Origin: Bradyrhizobium sp. 138
Lineage (GTDB): Bacteria > Pseudomonadota > Alphaproteobacteria > Rhizobiales > Xanthobacteraceae
NCBI RefSeq assembly: GCF_023074075.1
Contig: NZ_JADPKT010000022.1
Location: 1 to 64,000, forward strand
Reading direction: 5' to 3'
Length of the DNA: 64,000 nucleotides
In this document: positions 40,191 to 49,965 of the stretch, piece after piece
How the letters are laid out: every line of letters begins with the position of its first letter
Numbering within the stretch: the stretch's first letter is position 1
Notes under the pieces: generated by a model
What the model was told of the DNA's origin: nothing
The model's input: the letters and a program-made list of their open reading frames with translations, nothing else
Database searches by the model: none
Program-made: the position numbers and the translations under genes

Positions 40191-41453
40191 ATGGCATTAC
40201 GTCCTTCTTCGCTTCGTCGCACCCGCTTCACCGCCGGAGTGCTGATGCGCGGGTTGATTGCGACGGTTCTGGTTGCCGGCCTAAGCTGGGGTGGGGCGGT
40301 TCTGGCCGCCAACCAGAGCGTCCAGGGCGCCAAGAAGACGGACGATGCCGGCTTCGACGGCGATGCCCCGACCGCGATTCTGATCGAGGCGTCCTCAGGC
40401 AGCGTGCTGTTCGAGAAGAACGCCGACGAGCTGCGCGCGCCGTCCAGCATGATGAAGCTGATGACCGCGGAGGTGGTCTTCAATGCCATCAAGAAGGGCG
40501 ACATCAAGCTGACCGACGAGTACCGGATCAGCGAGAACGCCTGGCGCCGCGGCGGCGCGCCCTCGGGCGGCTCGACCATGTTTGCCGCCATCAACAGCAA
40601 GGTCTCGGTCGACGACCTCCTGCGCGGCGCGATCATCCAGAGCGGCAACGACGCCTGTATCGCGCTGGCGGAGGCCATGGCCGGCAACGAGCGGATCTTC
40701 GCGGCCGACTTCATGACCAAGCGCGCCCGCGAGCTCGGCATGACCAAGTCGACCTTCGGCAACTCCAACGGATTGCCCGACCCCGCCAACAAGATGACGG
40801 TGCGCGAGCTCGGCATGCTCGCCCGGCACATCATCCTGGACTTCCCCGAGTTCTACAAACTGTTCGGCGAGAAGGAGTTCACCTGGAACAAGATCCGCCA
40901 GCCCAACCGCAACCCGCTGCTCAACTCGATGGAAGGCGCCGACGGCCTCAAGACCGGCTACACCAAGGAAGGCGGCTACGGCATGGTCGGCTCTGCGGTG
41001 CAGAACGGCACGCGGCTCATCGTCGTCGTCAACGGGCTCGACGATCCCGATGATCGCGCCACCGAAGCCAAGAAGATGCTGGAATGGGGTTTTCGCAATT
41101 TCGAGACCCGCACGCTGATCGCGGCCGAGCAGCCCGTCGGCTACGCCAAGGTGTTCGGCGGCGAGAGCCGCTCGGTCAAGCTCGTTGCCAAGACTCCGGT
41201 GAAGGTGATGGTGCACAAGAATGGCAGCGATAAGCTGATTGCGCGCATCGTCTATAGCGGCCCGGTGCGGGCGCCGGTCGAAGCGGGCCAGCGGGTCGGT
41301 GTGGTCAGGGTCTGGCGCAGCGGCAATATCGCGGTGGAAACACCGGTCTATGCGGCCGAAGCGATCGGCACCGGCTCGACCGTGCGACGCGCGCTCGACG
41401 GCGCCAGCGAGCTCGTGATCGGCATGTTCCGCGCAGGCGCCGAGAAGCTCTGA
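40191..41453 (+). CDS. dacC: D-alanyl-D-alanine carboxypeptidase
   Basis: 420 aa penicillin-binding protein of the PBP5/6 group, which trims the terminal D-Ala of peptidoglycan pentapeptides in the periplasm. The catalytic motifs are S86-M-M-K89, SGND (IIQSGNDACIA) and KTG (GLKTGYTKEGG). A signal sequence (LMRGLIATVLVAGLSWGGAV) precedes ANQS. A C-terminal beta domain (VKLVAKTPVKVMVHKNGS) is present. It starts a run of genes ending at the MBL hydrolase near 46.8 kb with gaps of only 2-50 nt or overlaps. The gene number dacC versus dacA cannot be fixed. Confidence 0.88.
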   Translation: MALRPSSLRRTRFTAGVLMRGLIATVLVAGLSWGGAVLAANQSVQGAKKTDDAGFDGDAPTAILIEASSGSVLFEKNADELRAPSSMMKLMTAEVVFNAIKKGDIKLTDEYRISENAWRRGGAPSGGSTMFAAINSKVSVDDLLRGAIIQSGNDACIALAEAMAGNERIFAADFMTKRARELGMTKSTFGNSNGLPDPANKMTVRELGMLARHIILDFPEFYKLFGEKEFTWNKIRQPNRNPLLNSMEGADGLKTGYTKEGGYGMVGSAVQNGTRLIVVVNGLDDPDDRATEAKKMLEWGFRNFETRTLIAAEQPVGYAKVFGGESRSVKLVAKTPVKVMVHKNGSDKLIARIVYSGPVRAPVEAGQRVGVVRVWRSGNIAVETPVYAAEAIGTGSTVRRALDGASELVIGMFRAGAEKL

Positions 41454-41455
41454 CC

Positions 41456-42142
41456 ATGAGTGAGAGCGCGGTACAGCAGCCGTCCGGGCGCGGACGCTTC
41501 ATCACCTTTGAAGGCGGCGAGGGCACCGGCAAATCGACCCAGATCAAGAAGCTTGCCGACCGCCTCAAGGCGGCAAAGCTGCGCATCCGGGTCACGCGTG
41601 AGCCGGGCGGCTCGCCGGGCGCCGAGATCATGCGTCATCTGGTGCTGTCGGGCATGGGCAAGCTGCTCGGCCCCGAGGCGGAGACGCTGCTGTTTGCCGC
41701 CGCCCGCGACGATCATGTCCGCACCGTGATCCTGCCTGCGCTCAACCAGGGCACTTGGGTTTTATGCGACCGTTTCGCCGATTCCACGCGGGCCTATCAG
41801 GGCAGCCTCGGCCGTGTGCCTGAAGGCCTCATCAACGCGATGCAGCGGGTCACCATCGGCGACCTCAAGCCCGACCTCACCATCATCCTCGACCTTCCGG
41901 TCGAGATCGGCCTCCGGCGCGCCGCCGCGCGCCGCGGCGGCGGCACGGCCGACCGGTTCGAGAGCGAGCAGCTCAGTTTCCACCAGGGCCTGCGCGAGGC
42001 CTATCGCAAGATCGCCGCGGACGAGCCCGCGCGCTGTGTGCTGATCGACGCCAATTCCGACCCGGATACGGTTGCGGCCCGAGTCTGGGAAGCGCTGCGC
42101 GATCGTCTGCTTCCCATGCCGGCCTCGGTGATTTCCGCATGA
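41456..42142 (+). CDS. tmk: Thymidylate kinase
   Basis: 228 aa. The P-loop FEGGEGTGKST, the DR(Y/F)-type motif VLCDRFADSTRAYQG and the LID region AARRGGGTADRFESEQ are all as expected; it phosphorylates dTMP to dTDP for DNA synthesis. It follows the carboxypeptidase by 2 nt and overlaps the holB start by four bases (ATGA), so it is tightly coupled to the replication gene. Confidence 0.95.
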   Translation: MSESAVQQPSGRGRFITFEGGEGTGKSTQIKKLADRLKAAKLRIRVTREPGGSPGAEIMRHLVLSGMGKLLGPEAETLLFAAARDDHVRTVILPALNQGTWVLCDRFADSTRAYQGSLGRVPEGLINAMQRVTIGDLKPDLTIILDLPVEIGLRRAAARRGGGTADRFESEQLSFHQGLREAYRKIAADEPARCVLIDANSDPDTVAARVWEALRDRLLPMPASVISA

Positions 42143-43185
42143 GCCCGCGTCAGACCGAGCGCGAAAGCGCCATTCCGCATCCGCGCGAGACGAGCCGTCT
42201 GTTCGGCCATCGCGAGGCCGAGGCGGCGCTGCTCGCGGCCTATCGCAGCGGGCGCATCCCGCATGCCTGGCTGATCGGTGGGCCGCAAGGGATCGGCAAG
42301 GCAACCTTGGCTTATCGCATGGCGCGCTTCGTGCTCGCCCATGGCCAGCCGCTGGCGGAGGCCGTGCAGAACGCCGCAGACCTTGCGATCGATCCCGATG
42401 ACGCCGTGGCGCGGCAGGTGGCAGCCGGCTCGCACGGCGGCCTCTTGACGCTTGAGCGCACCGCGAACGATCGCGGTGTGATGCGCACCGTGATCACCGT
42501 AGACGAGACGCGGGAGACGATCGGCTTCTTCGGCTCGACGGCCGCCGCCGAGGGCTGGCGCGTCTGCATCGTCGACACTGTCGACGAGCTCAATGCGAAC
42601 GCGGCCAACGCGCTTTTGAAGATTCTCGAGGAGCCGCCGCAGCGGTCGCTGTTCCTTCTGGTGAGCCACGCTCCCGCACGCGTGCTCGCCACCATCCAGT
42701 CGCGCTGCCGCAAGCTGCGCCTGCGTCCGCTCGCCAAGGATGACGTGATTGGCGCGGCGGCTTCGGCCGCCGAGCTCGATCCGAGCGATCCTGCGCTGCG
42801 CGAGGCAGCGGAGGCCTCCGAGGGCAGCGTTGCACGAGCCCTGACGCTGCTCGGCGGTGATGCCCTGAAACTTCAGCAACGCACGGCGGCGATGCTCGCG
42901 CGCCTGCCGCAGGTCGATCCGCGCGAATTGCACACGCTCGGCGATTCGCTTGGCACCAGCGATCGCGTCGCACTTGCCGCCTTCATCGACGGCATCGATC
43001 GCTGGATTGCGGAACGCCTGCATGCGGACGAGGCTAACGCCAACCAGAACCTGGCGCGCCTTGCGCGCTTAAGCGAGGTATGGGAAAAGATCGTCCGCGC
43101 CGCGCGCGACACCGAAACCTATAATCTGGAGCGCAAGCCCTTGGTTTTCTCGGTGTTCGGCTGGCTGGCGGACGCAACGCGCTAG
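42139..43185 (+). CDS. holB: DNA polymerase III delta' subunit
   Basis: 348 aa clamp-loader subunit. Features are the N-terminal [20 protein letters not shown], the AAA+ segment [19 protein letters not shown] and [20 protein letters not shown], then the arginine-finger region [16 protein letters not shown]. The usual zinc site of DnaX-type proteins is not obvious. It loads the sliding clamp with the other Pol III subunits. Coupled to tmk upstream. Confidence 0.92.
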   Translation: MSPRQTERESAIPHPRETSRLFGHREAEAALLAAYRSGRIPHAWLIGGPQGIGKATLAYRMARFVLAHGQPLAEAVQNAADLAIDPDDAVARQVAAGSHGGLLTLERTANDRGVMRTVITVDETRETIGFFGSTAAAEGWRVCIVDTVDELNANAANALLKILEEPPQRSLFLLVSHAPARVLATIQSRCRKLRLRPLAKDDVIGAAASAAELDPSDPALREAAEASEGSVARALTLLGGDALKLQQRTAAMLARLPQVDPRELHTLGDSLGTSDRVALAAFIDGIDRWIAERLHADEANANQNLARLARLSEVWEKIVRAARDTETYNLERKPLVFSVFGWLADATR

Positions 43186-43232
43186 AGCGCAGTTCGTTTC
43201 CAAATTTCGAGAAGTCGGTAAAGGAATTCGTC

Positions 43233-45212
43233 GTGGCAACGCGAGCTAAGAAAACCGTCAAGCGCAAGAGCGGCAAGAAGGCTGCGAAGAAGCCCGTCAA
43301 GAAAGCCACGAAGAAGGCTGTGAAGGCGCGCGCGCGCAAAGCTGCCAAGAAGGTCGCGAAGACCAAGAAGTCTGGCGTGAAGAAGAGCGCTGCGAAGACG
43401 GCAAAGAAGGCCTCTAAGAAGGCTGCGAAGAAGCAGGCCGTCACCAAGAAGGCGGCGAAGAAAGCGGCCAGAAAGCCAGCGAAGGCTCCGGCGAAGAAGG
43501 CGGCTCCGGCCAAGAAGATCAAGGTGACTGCGTCTCCGGTCACACAGGCGCCTATCGCCACGCCGCCGAAGGCTGTGAAGCCCAGGGTGTCGAAACCCAA
43601 GGCACCGCCTGCGCCGAAACCCGTCGCAGCCGCAGCGCCGCAAGCCGCAACGCCCGTAGCCGTCCCCGCGCGCGACAACGTCTTCTACATCACGACCGCC
43701 ATCGCCTATCCCAACGGCAGCCCGCATATCGGCCACGCCTATGAGGCGATCGCCACCGACACGCTCGCGCGTTTTGCACGGCTCGACGGCAAGGACGTGT
43801 TCTTCCTGACCGGCACCGACGAGCACGGCCAGAAAATGGTTCAGACGGCGGCCGGTGAGAACATGGCCGTCTCCGCGCTCGCCGCCCGCAATGCCGGCCG
43901 CTTCAAGGAGATGGACGAGCGTCTGAACGTGTCGTTCGACCGCTTCATCCGCACCACCGAGGAGCAGCACCATCGCTCCAGCCAGGAGATCTGGCGACGC
44001 ATGGAGGCGAACGGTGACATCTATGCCGACACCTATGCCGGCTGGTACTCGGTGCGCGACGAAGCGTATTACGCCGAGGACGAGACGCGCCTGAACGACG
44101 ACGGCGTGCGGCTCGGACCGCAGGGCACGCCGGTCGATTGGGTCGAGGAGAAGAGCTATTTCTTCCGCCTGTCGGCCTACGAGGACAAGCTGCTCAAGCT
44201 CTACGCGGATCATCCCGATTTCATCGGGCCCGACTCTCGCAAGAACGAGGTGGTGAGCTTCGTCAGAGGAGGCCTGCGCGATCTCTCGATCTCGCGCACG
44301 ACGTTTGACTGGGGTGTGAAGGTGCCCGGCGACGAAGAGCACGTGATGTATGTCTGGGTCGACGCGCTGACCAACTACATCACCGGCGTCGGCTTTCCCG
44401 ACGAAGGCGACGGAAACTGGCGCTATTGGCCGGCCGACGTCCACATCATCGGCAAGGACATCATCCGTTTCCATGCGGTGTATTGGCCGGCGTTCCTGAT
44501 GTCGGCCGGCATTCCGCTGCCGAAGCGGGTCTATGCCCATGGCTTCCTGTTCAACAGGGGCGAGAAGATGTCGAAGTCGGTCGGCAACGTCGTCGATCCC
44601 TTCAATCTCGCCGACCAATATGGCGTCGACCAGATGCGTTATTTCTTCCTGCGCGAGGTGCCGTTCGGCCAGGACGGCAACTACAATCATGAGGCCATCG
44701 TCGCGCGCATCAACGCCGACCTCGCCAACGATCTCGGCAATCTGGCGCAGCGCTCACTGTCGATGATCGCCAAGCAGCTCGGCGGCGTATTGCCCGAGCC
44801 CGGCGAGTTCGGCGACAACGACAAGGCGATCCTGGCGATGGCCGACGGCATGATCGCGGCGTCACGCGAGGCCATGGCGACGCAGCAGATCCATCACTGG
44901 CTCAACGCCGTCTGGGCCGTGGTCGCGGAGGCCAACCGCTATTTCGCGGGCGAGGCGCCGTGGGCGCTCGCCAAGACCGATCCGGCCAGGCAGAAGACGG
45001 TGCTTTACGTCACCGCCGAAGTCGTGCGCCAGATCGCGATCCTGGCCCAGCCAGCGATGCCGACCGCATCTAGCCTGCTGCTCGACAGCCTCGGCATCCC
45101 GGAGGCCGAGCGTAACTTCGCCATGCTCGGCGGCGCCAGGCGGATCGCACCGGGCTCGACCTTGCCGGCGCCGACGCCGGCCTTCCCGCGCTACATCGAG
45201 CCGGCAGCCTAG
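43233..45212 (+). CDS. metG: Methionyl-tRNA synthetase with H1-like N-terminal extension
   Basis: 659 aa, of which about 512 are the synthetase. Residues 1-98 are Lys/Ala/Arg repeats ([16 protein letters not shown] and similar), like histone H1 or AlgP tails; 99-147 are a Pro/Ala linker. The core begins at [20 protein letters not shown] (HIGH at 165-168), with KMSKS at 445-449. It is the short type without a zinc knuckle or C-terminal tRNA-binding domain, so the basic tail may help bind tRNA. The frame is unbroken from GTG (AAGGA 8 nt upstream) through the core. It charges tRNA-Met in the cytoplasm. Confidence 0.92.
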   Translation: MATRAKKTVKRKSGKKAAKKPVKKATKKAVKARARKAAKKVAKTKKSGVKKSAAKTAKKASKKAAKKQAVTKKAAKKAARKPAKAPAKKAAPAKKIKVTASPVTQAPIATPPKAVKPRVSKPKAPPAPKPVAAAAPQAATPVAVPARDNVFYITTAIAYPNGSPHIGHAYEAIATDTLARFARLDGKDVFFLTGTDEHGQKMVQTAAGENMAVSALAARNAGRFKEMDERLNVSFDRFIRTTEEQHHRSSQEIWRRMEANGDIYADTYAGWYSVRDEAYYAEDETRLNDDGVRLGPQGTPVDWVEEKSYFFRLSAYEDKLLKLYADHPDFIGPDSRKNEVVSFVRGGLRDLSISRTTFDWGVKVPGDEEHVMYVWVDALTNYITGVGFPDEGDGNWRYWPADVHIIGKDIIRFHAVYWPAFLMSAGIPLPKRVYAHGFLFNRGEKMSKSVGNVVDPFNLADQYGVDQMRYFFLREVPFGQDGNYNHEAIVARINADLANDLGNLAQRSLSMIAKQLGGVLPEPGEFGDNDKAILAMADGMIAASREAMATQQIHHWLNAVWAVVAEANRYFAGEAPWALAKTDPARQKTVLYVTAEVVRQIAILAQPAMPTASSLLLDSLGIPEAERNFAMLGGARRIAPGSTLPAPTPAFPRYIEPAA

Positions 45213-45224
45213 GACGTTTGCGCG

Positions 45225-46001
45225 ATGCTGGTCGACAGCCACTGCCATCTGGATTTTCCGGACTTTGCGGTAGATCTCGACGGGATCGTGTCGCGGGCAC
45301 GTGCGGCCGGCATCGGCCGCATGGTCACGATCTCGACGCGGGTGCGGCGGCTGAAGGGCCTGCTCGCGATCGCCGACCGCTATGACGACGTCTATTGCTC
45401 GGTCGGCACCCATCCGCACCACGCGGATGAGGAAGACGGAATCGCGCCCGACGAGCTGATTGCGTTGACGGAGCACCCCAAGGTCGTGGCGCTTGGCGAG
45501 GCCGGGCTCGACTATTTCTACGACAACGGCTCGCCGGAGGCGCAGGCGAGGGGCTTTCGCGCCCACATCGCCGCCGCCCGCACCACCGGCCTGCCGCTGG
45601 TGATCCACACCCGCGAAGCCGACGAGGACTGCGCACGCATCCTGGAAGACGAGGCAGCAAAGGGACCGTTTCGCGCCGTGCTGCATTGTTACACGGGCGG
45701 CCGTGAGCTGGCGCTGAAGGCGGTGTCGCTCGGGCTCTATATCGGTTTCACGGGAATCCTGACCTTCAAGAAATCGGAGACCTTGCGCGCGCTCGCGGCC
45801 GAACTGCCGTCCGATCGTATCCTGGTCGAAACCGACGCGCCCTATCTTGCGCCGGGCAAGTTCCGGGGCAAACGGAATGAACCGGCTTATGTGGTCGAGG
45901 TCGCCAAAGTGCTGGCCGAGACGCGCGGTGTGTCGTTCGAGGAGATCTCGCGCCAGACCAGCGAAAACTTCTTCCGCCTGTTCTCGAAGGTGAAAGCTTG
46001 A
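45225..46001 (+). CDS. tatD: TatD family metal-dependent hydrolase
   Basis: 258 aa TIM-barrel hydrolase. DSHCHLDFP at the start, GEAGLDYFYDN, VIHTREADED, LHCYTGG and the final ETDAPYLAPG make up the metal ligands. TatD proteins have 3'-5' exonuclease-type activity and can process D-aminoacyl or nucleic acid ends; they do not belong to the Tat export apparatus despite the name. It follows metG by 12 nt, in the order metG-tatD-MBL that is widely kept in Rhizobiales. Confidence 0.9.
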   Translation: MLVDSHCHLDFPDFAVDLDGIVSRARAAGIGRMVTISTRVRRLKGLLAIADRYDDVYCSVGTHPHHADEEDGIAPDELIALTEHPKVVALGEAGLDYFYDNGSPEAQARGFRAHIAAARTTGLPLVIHTREADEDCARILEDEAAKGPFRAVLHCYTGGRELALKAVSLGLYIGFTGILTFKKSETLRALAAELPSDRILVETDAPYLAPGKFRGKRNEPAYVVEVAKVLAETRGVSFEEISRQTSENFFRLFSKVKA

Positions 46002-46014
46002 AACTGGAAGCCGC

Positions 46015-46812
46015 ATGACGCTGACGCTGACGATCCTGGGCTGCGGCTCCTCCGCCGGCGTGCCGCGCCCGGCGCTCGGCTGGGGCGCCTGCGATCCCAA
46101 CAATCCCAAGAACCGTCGTCGGCGCTGCTCGCTGCTGGTCGAACGGATTTCCGAGCACGGCACCACGCGCATACTGATCGACACCTCGCCGGATCTGCGC
46201 GAGCAATTGCTCTCGACCAATGTCGATCACATCGACGCGGTGTTCTTGACGCATGAGCACGCCGACCAGACCCACGGTATGGACGATCTGCGTTCGGTCG
46301 TGATGCACATGCGTCGTCGTATTCCGACCTACTTCAACCTATCGACCGCCAAGGACATTATGGCGCGGTTCTCCTATTGCTTCATCTCGCCGGAAGGAAG
46401 CGACTATCCGCCGATCCTGACCCGGCATTCGATCGAAGCAGGCGAGAGTCAGACCATTCTGGGAAAGGGCGGCGCGGTGACAATGACGGCCTTCCTGGTT
46501 CAGCACGGCCACATTCCCGCGCTCGGCTATCGCATCGGGGATGCAGCCTACACACCCGACCTCAACGACATCCCGCGCGAGAGCTGGGGTGCACTGGAAA
46601 ATCTGGACCTCTGGATCGTCGACGGCTTGCGCTACAACAGCCATGTCAGCCATTTCAGCATCAACGACGCGCTGTCCTGGATCGAACGGTTCAGGCCGAA
46701 GCGCGCGGTCATCACCAACATGACGGCTGACGTGGATTACGAGGTGATCCGGCAATCGCTGCCCCCCGGCATCGTGCCCGCCTTTGACGGGCTGCGGCTG
46801 GAGACGCGCTGA
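46015..46812 (+). CDS. MBL-fold metallohydrolase, PhnP-like
   Basis: 265 aa. The opening GCGSSAGVPRPALGWGACDP and the metal motif THEHADQTHGMDDLRS identify the PhnP/RNase-Z-like branch. The usual second-sphere His is Gln here (HADQ). Other ligands lie in VQHGHIPALGYRI and VDGLRYNSHVSHF. It probably cleaves cyclic phosphodiesters in the cytoplasm. It is the last gene of the housekeeping run, 13 nt behind tatD. Confidence 0.85.
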   Translation: MTLTLTILGCGSSAGVPRPALGWGACDPNNPKNRRRRCSLLVERISEHGTTRILIDTSPDLREQLLSTNVDHIDAVFLTHEHADQTHGMDDLRSVVMHMRRRIPTYFNLSTAKDIMARFSYCFISPEGSDYPPILTRHSIEAGESQTILGKGGAVTMTAFLVQHGHIPALGYRIGDAAYTPDLNDIPRESWGALENLDLWIVDGLRYNSHVSHFSINDALSWIERFRPKRAVITNMTADVDYEVIRQSLPPGIVPAFDGLRLETR

Positions 46813-46833
46813 ACCTGCGGTAGAATTTCCGCC

Positions 46834-46858
46834 GCAAGCAGGCATACTCCTTGCTTGC
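46834..46858 (+). terminator. Weak hairpin after housekeeping block
   Basis: GCAAGCA pairs with TGCTTGC around an 11-nt loop, 21 nt after the stop. No T tract. It may mark the end of the operon. Confidence 0.35.
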
Positions 46859-46990
46859 ATCGGCTGCATCATGTTGATCTAACGTCTGAAAGACAGGCGT
46901 TGGGCAAGGGCGATATTGAGGCAGGACGGGCGGCTAGCGATCTGTGATCGCCGGATCGTCTGAATCGCCTTGCGTGAGGATGGGGATTGC

Positions 46991-47572
46991 GTGACAGGGG
47001 ATGAGGCAACGACTGGGGGATTGGTGCGCCGCGCTCTGGATCTCCTCTATCTCGGAGCAGGCTACGCCGCCGGCGTCTTCCTGGTTGCGATCTTTGCAAT
47101 CATGATGGCCATGTCGGTCGGGCGCCAATTTGCGATCAACATTCCCGCCGGCGATGATTTCGCGTCCTGGTGCATGGCCGCGATGGCTTTCCTCGGCCTC
47201 GCGCATACCTTCAAGCGCGGGGAAATGATCCGTGTCGGCCTGCTGCTGGAACAGCTGCACGGGCGGACCAAGCAGATCGCTGAGATCGTGGCGCTCGGGA
47301 TCGCCACCGCCTTCATCCTCTATTTCACCCGCTATGCCGTGCAGATGACCTACGACTCCTGGCGCTTCAACGACGTGGCGCAGGGCGTCGTCGCGCTTCC
47401 GCTCTGGATTCCGCAGCTCGGATTCGCCGGCGGTCTTGCGATCCTGTCGATCGCGCTCGTGGATGAGATGATCAGCGTCATCAGTGGCAACCGGCCGAGC
47501 TACGAGAAGGGCTCGCCGGATGAGACGCCGGACGAGTTCATCGAGCGCATCTCGCAGGGCGGCGGAGGTTGA
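46991..47572 (+). CDS. dctQ: TRAP transporter small permease (DctQ)
   Basis: 193 aa, four helices: YAAGVFLVAIFAIMMAMSVG, FASWCMAAMAFLGLAH, IVALGIATAFILYFTRYAVQ and LGFAGGLAILSIALVD. The central motif 'W-S/D-E-L' region appears as DDFASWC. GTG was chosen with GAGGATGGGG upstream; an in-frame TTG seven codons earlier is possible. It pairs with the DctM subunit just behind it to move an organic acid using the ion gradient. The first gene of a Q-M-P cluster. Confidence 0.85.
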   Translation: MTGDEATTGGLVRRALDLLYLGAGYAAGVFLVAIFAIMMAMSVGRQFAINIPAGDDFASWCMAAMAFLGLAHTFKRGEMIRVGLLLEQLHGRTKQIAEIVALGIATAFILYFTRYAVQMTYDSWRFNDVAQGVVALPLWIPQLGFAGGLAILSIALVDEMISVISGNRPSYEKGSPDETPDEFIERISQGGGG

Positions 47573-47574
47573 CC

Positions 47575-48888
47575 ATGGCCAATCTCGGCATGATCGAGCT
47601 GTCATTCGTCCTGCTCGGCGTCATGATCCTGCTGCTGGGAAGCGGCGTCTGGATCGCGGTCTCGCTCGGGCTCGTCGGCTTCGTGGCGATGGCGCTGACC
47701 ACGAGCCTGCCGCTCGGCGCGGTGCTCGCCACCACCACCTGGAGCGCCAGCTCGTCATGGACATTGGCCGCGCTGCCGCTGTTCATCTGGATGGGCGAGA
47801 TCCTCTTCCGCACCAAATTGTCGGAAGAGATGTTCCGGGGGTTGTCGCCGTGGGTTCAGTGGCTGCCCGGGCGCCTCACGCATGTCAACGTGATCGGCTG
47901 CGGCATCTTCGCGGCGGTCTCGGGCTCGTCGGCTGCGACCTGCGCGACGATCGGCAAGATCGCGCTGCCTGAACTCGACAAGCGCGGCTACGACAAGGGC
48001 CTGAGCCTCGGATCGCTCGCAGGCGCGGGCACGCTCGGTCTCCTGATTCCGCCCTCGATCCCGATGGTGGTCTACGCGGTCACAGCGAACGTGTCTGTGC
48101 TGCAGGTGTTCCTCGGCGGATTCCTGCCAGGCGTGCTCGTGATGGTGCTCTATTCGGGCTACATCATCATCTGGTCGCTGCTCAACCCCAAGAAGGTTCC
48201 GCCGCGCGATCCGCCGATGCCGTTCCGGCAGAAGCTGCGCGAGTCGGCGAAGCTTGCGCCCTGTCTGCTGCTGATCCTTGCGGTTTTCCTTTCGCTCGTG
48301 CTCGGATTCGCGACCGCCACGGAATGCGCGGCGTGGGGCGTGACTGGCGCGCTGCTGCTGGCGTGGTGGAGCGGCACGTTGACGCGCAAGAACTTCCTCG
48401 AGAGCATCATGAGTGCGACGCGCCTGACCTGCATGATCATGCTGATCCTGGCAGGCGCGGCCTACACCACGGCTGCGATGGCCTATACGGGCATTCCGGC
48501 CGCGCTCGCCACCTGGGTCCAGGGGCAGCAGCTCACACCGGGCATGCTCGCGCTGTATCTGAGCATCATGTACATCATTCTCGGCTGCCTGATCGACGGC
48601 ATCTCGATGATCGTTCTGACCGCCGTCATCGTGCTGCCGATGGTCAAGCAGGCCGGTCTCGACCTGGTCTGGTTCGGCGTCTACCTCATCATTCACGTCG
48701 AGATGGCCCAGATTACGCCGCCGGTCGGCTTCAATCTCTTCGTGCTGCAGAACATGAGCGGCCGCGACACCTTCACCGTCGCGCGGGCAGCGTTTCCGTT
48801 CTTCATCCTGCTGCTCGCCTCCGTGTTCATCATCACCGAGTATCCGCAGATCGTGATGTTCCTGCCCAAGCTCGCTTTCCCAGACTGA
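47575..48888 (+). CDS. dctM: TRAP transporter large permease (DctM)
   Basis: 437 aa with about 12 helices. Family segments are GCGIFAAVSGSSAATCATIG, GAGTLGLLIPPSIPMVVYAV and the final THSL-like VEMAQITPPVGFNLFVLQNM. The last motif is the solute-path loop of DctM. GGAGG lies 6 nt before the ATG. It works with the DctQ gene two nucleotides upstream. Confidence 0.92.
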   Translation: MANLGMIELSFVLLGVMILLLGSGVWIAVSLGLVGFVAMALTTSLPLGAVLATTTWSASSSWTLAALPLFIWMGEILFRTKLSEEMFRGLSPWVQWLPGRLTHVNVIGCGIFAAVSGSSAATCATIGKIALPELDKRGYDKGLSLGSLAGAGTLGLLIPPSIPMVVYAVTANVSVLQVFLGGFLPGVLVMVLYSGYIIIWSLLNPKKVPPRDPPMPFRQKLRESAKLAPCLLLILAVFLSLVLGFATATECAAWGVTGALLLAWWSGTLTRKNFLESIMSATRLTCMIMLILAGAAYTTAAMAYTGIPAALATWVQGQQLTPGMLALYLSIMYIILGCLIDGISMIVLTAVIVLPMVKQAGLDLVWFGVYLIIHVEMAQITPPVGFNLFVLQNMSGRDTFTVARAAFPFFILLLASVFIITEYPQIVMFLPKLAFPD

Positions 48889-48926
48889 GCGTAATGAATT
48901 TGAAATTGACAGTGAGGAGAAGTCCG

Positions 48927-49904
48927 ATGATGTCTCGTTTATTCCGCGCATCCTTGATCGCCGGCATGGTGGCGGCTGCGACACCCGCTTTGGCCCAGAC
49001 CAAATGGAATCTGCCGGCAGCGTATCCAGCGGATAATCCGCATTCCGAAAACCTGGTCGCGTTCGCCAAGGACGTCGAAGCCGCCACGTCCGGCAAGCTC
49101 CAGATCACGGTTCATCCGGGCGCCTCGCTGTTCAAGGCGCCGGACATCAAGCGCGCGGTGGTGACCGGGCAGGCGCAGATGGGCGAGGTGCTGCTCTCGA
49201 TCCACGAGAACGAGGATCCGCTGTTCGGCATCGACGTCGTGCCGTTCCTCGCGACCAGCTTCCCGGACGCGATGAAGCTGTATCAGGCCTCCAAGCCCGC
49301 GATCGCCAAGAAGCTCGACGCGCAGGGGCTCAAGCTGCTGTTCGTCGTGCCGTGGGCCCCGCAGGGCGTCTACGTCAACAAGCCGCTCGCCTCGATCGAA
49401 GACATGAAGGGCCTGAAGTGGCGCGCCTATAACGTCGGAACCGCGCGTATCGGCGAGTTGGTCGGCGCGCAGTCGGTCACGATCCAGGCCGCGGAGCTGC
49501 CGCAGGCACTTGCGACCGGCGTTGTGAATTCCTTCATGTCGTCGGGCGGCACGGGCTACGACGCCAAGGCCTGGGAGTCGCTGAAGTACTTCTATGACGT
49601 GCAGGCCTGGATCCCCAAGGACTACACCTTCGTCAACAAGGCCGCGTTCGAGGCGCTCGACAAGCCGACCCAGGAGGCCATCCTCAAGGCAGCGGCGACG
49701 GCGGAAACCCGCGGCTGGAAGGCCTGGCAGGACAAGAGCACCTGGTACATCGATCAGCTCAAGGCCAAGGGCATGAATGTCGAGCCGCCGAGCCCGGCGC
49801 TCAAGGCCGGTTTCCAGAAGATCGGCGAACAGCTCACGACCGACTGGCTGAAGAAGGCCGGCGCCGATGGTCAGGCGGTGGTCGACGCCTACAAGAAGAT
49901 GTAA
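48927..49904 (+). CDS. dctP: TRAP periplasmic binding protein (DctP)
   Basis: 325 aa, Sec signal peptide (MMSRLFRASLIAGMVAAATP, cleaved after ALAQ). Family features: TKWNLPAAYPADNPHSENLV, the conserved Arg in GLKWRAYNVGTAR that binds the ligand carboxylate, and QALATGVVNSFMSSG. The ligand is a carboxylic acid; its identity is not visible. GAGGAGAAG precedes the ATG. Binding protein last in the operon, converging on the acyl-CoA synthetase gene. Confidence 0.9.
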   Translation: MMSRLFRASLIAGMVAAATPALAQTKWNLPAAYPADNPHSENLVAFAKDVEAATSGKLQITVHPGASLFKAPDIKRAVVTGQAQMGEVLLSIHENEDPLFGIDVVPFLATSFPDAMKLYQASKPAIAKKLDAQGLKLLFVVPWAPQGVYVNKPLASIEDMKGLKWRAYNVGTARIGELVGAQSVTIQAAELPQALATGVVNSFMSSGGTGYDAKAWESLKYFYDVQAWIPKDYTFVNKAAFEALDKPTQEAILKAAATAETRGWKAWQDKSTWYIDQLKAKGMNVEPPSPALKAGFQKIGEQLTTDWLKKAGADGQAVVDAYKKM

Positions 49905-49965
49905 GGACGAGGCGTCCCGCTCGCCGCCTTCTGGTGTGCGGGCGGAACGGTCTTCTGCGGTCAGC

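Noticed and set aside
43182..44690. Minus-strand 500-codon frame over metG
   Set aside because: Antisense shadow of the Lys/Ala repeats and synthetase core; long because GC-rich antisense frames lack stops.
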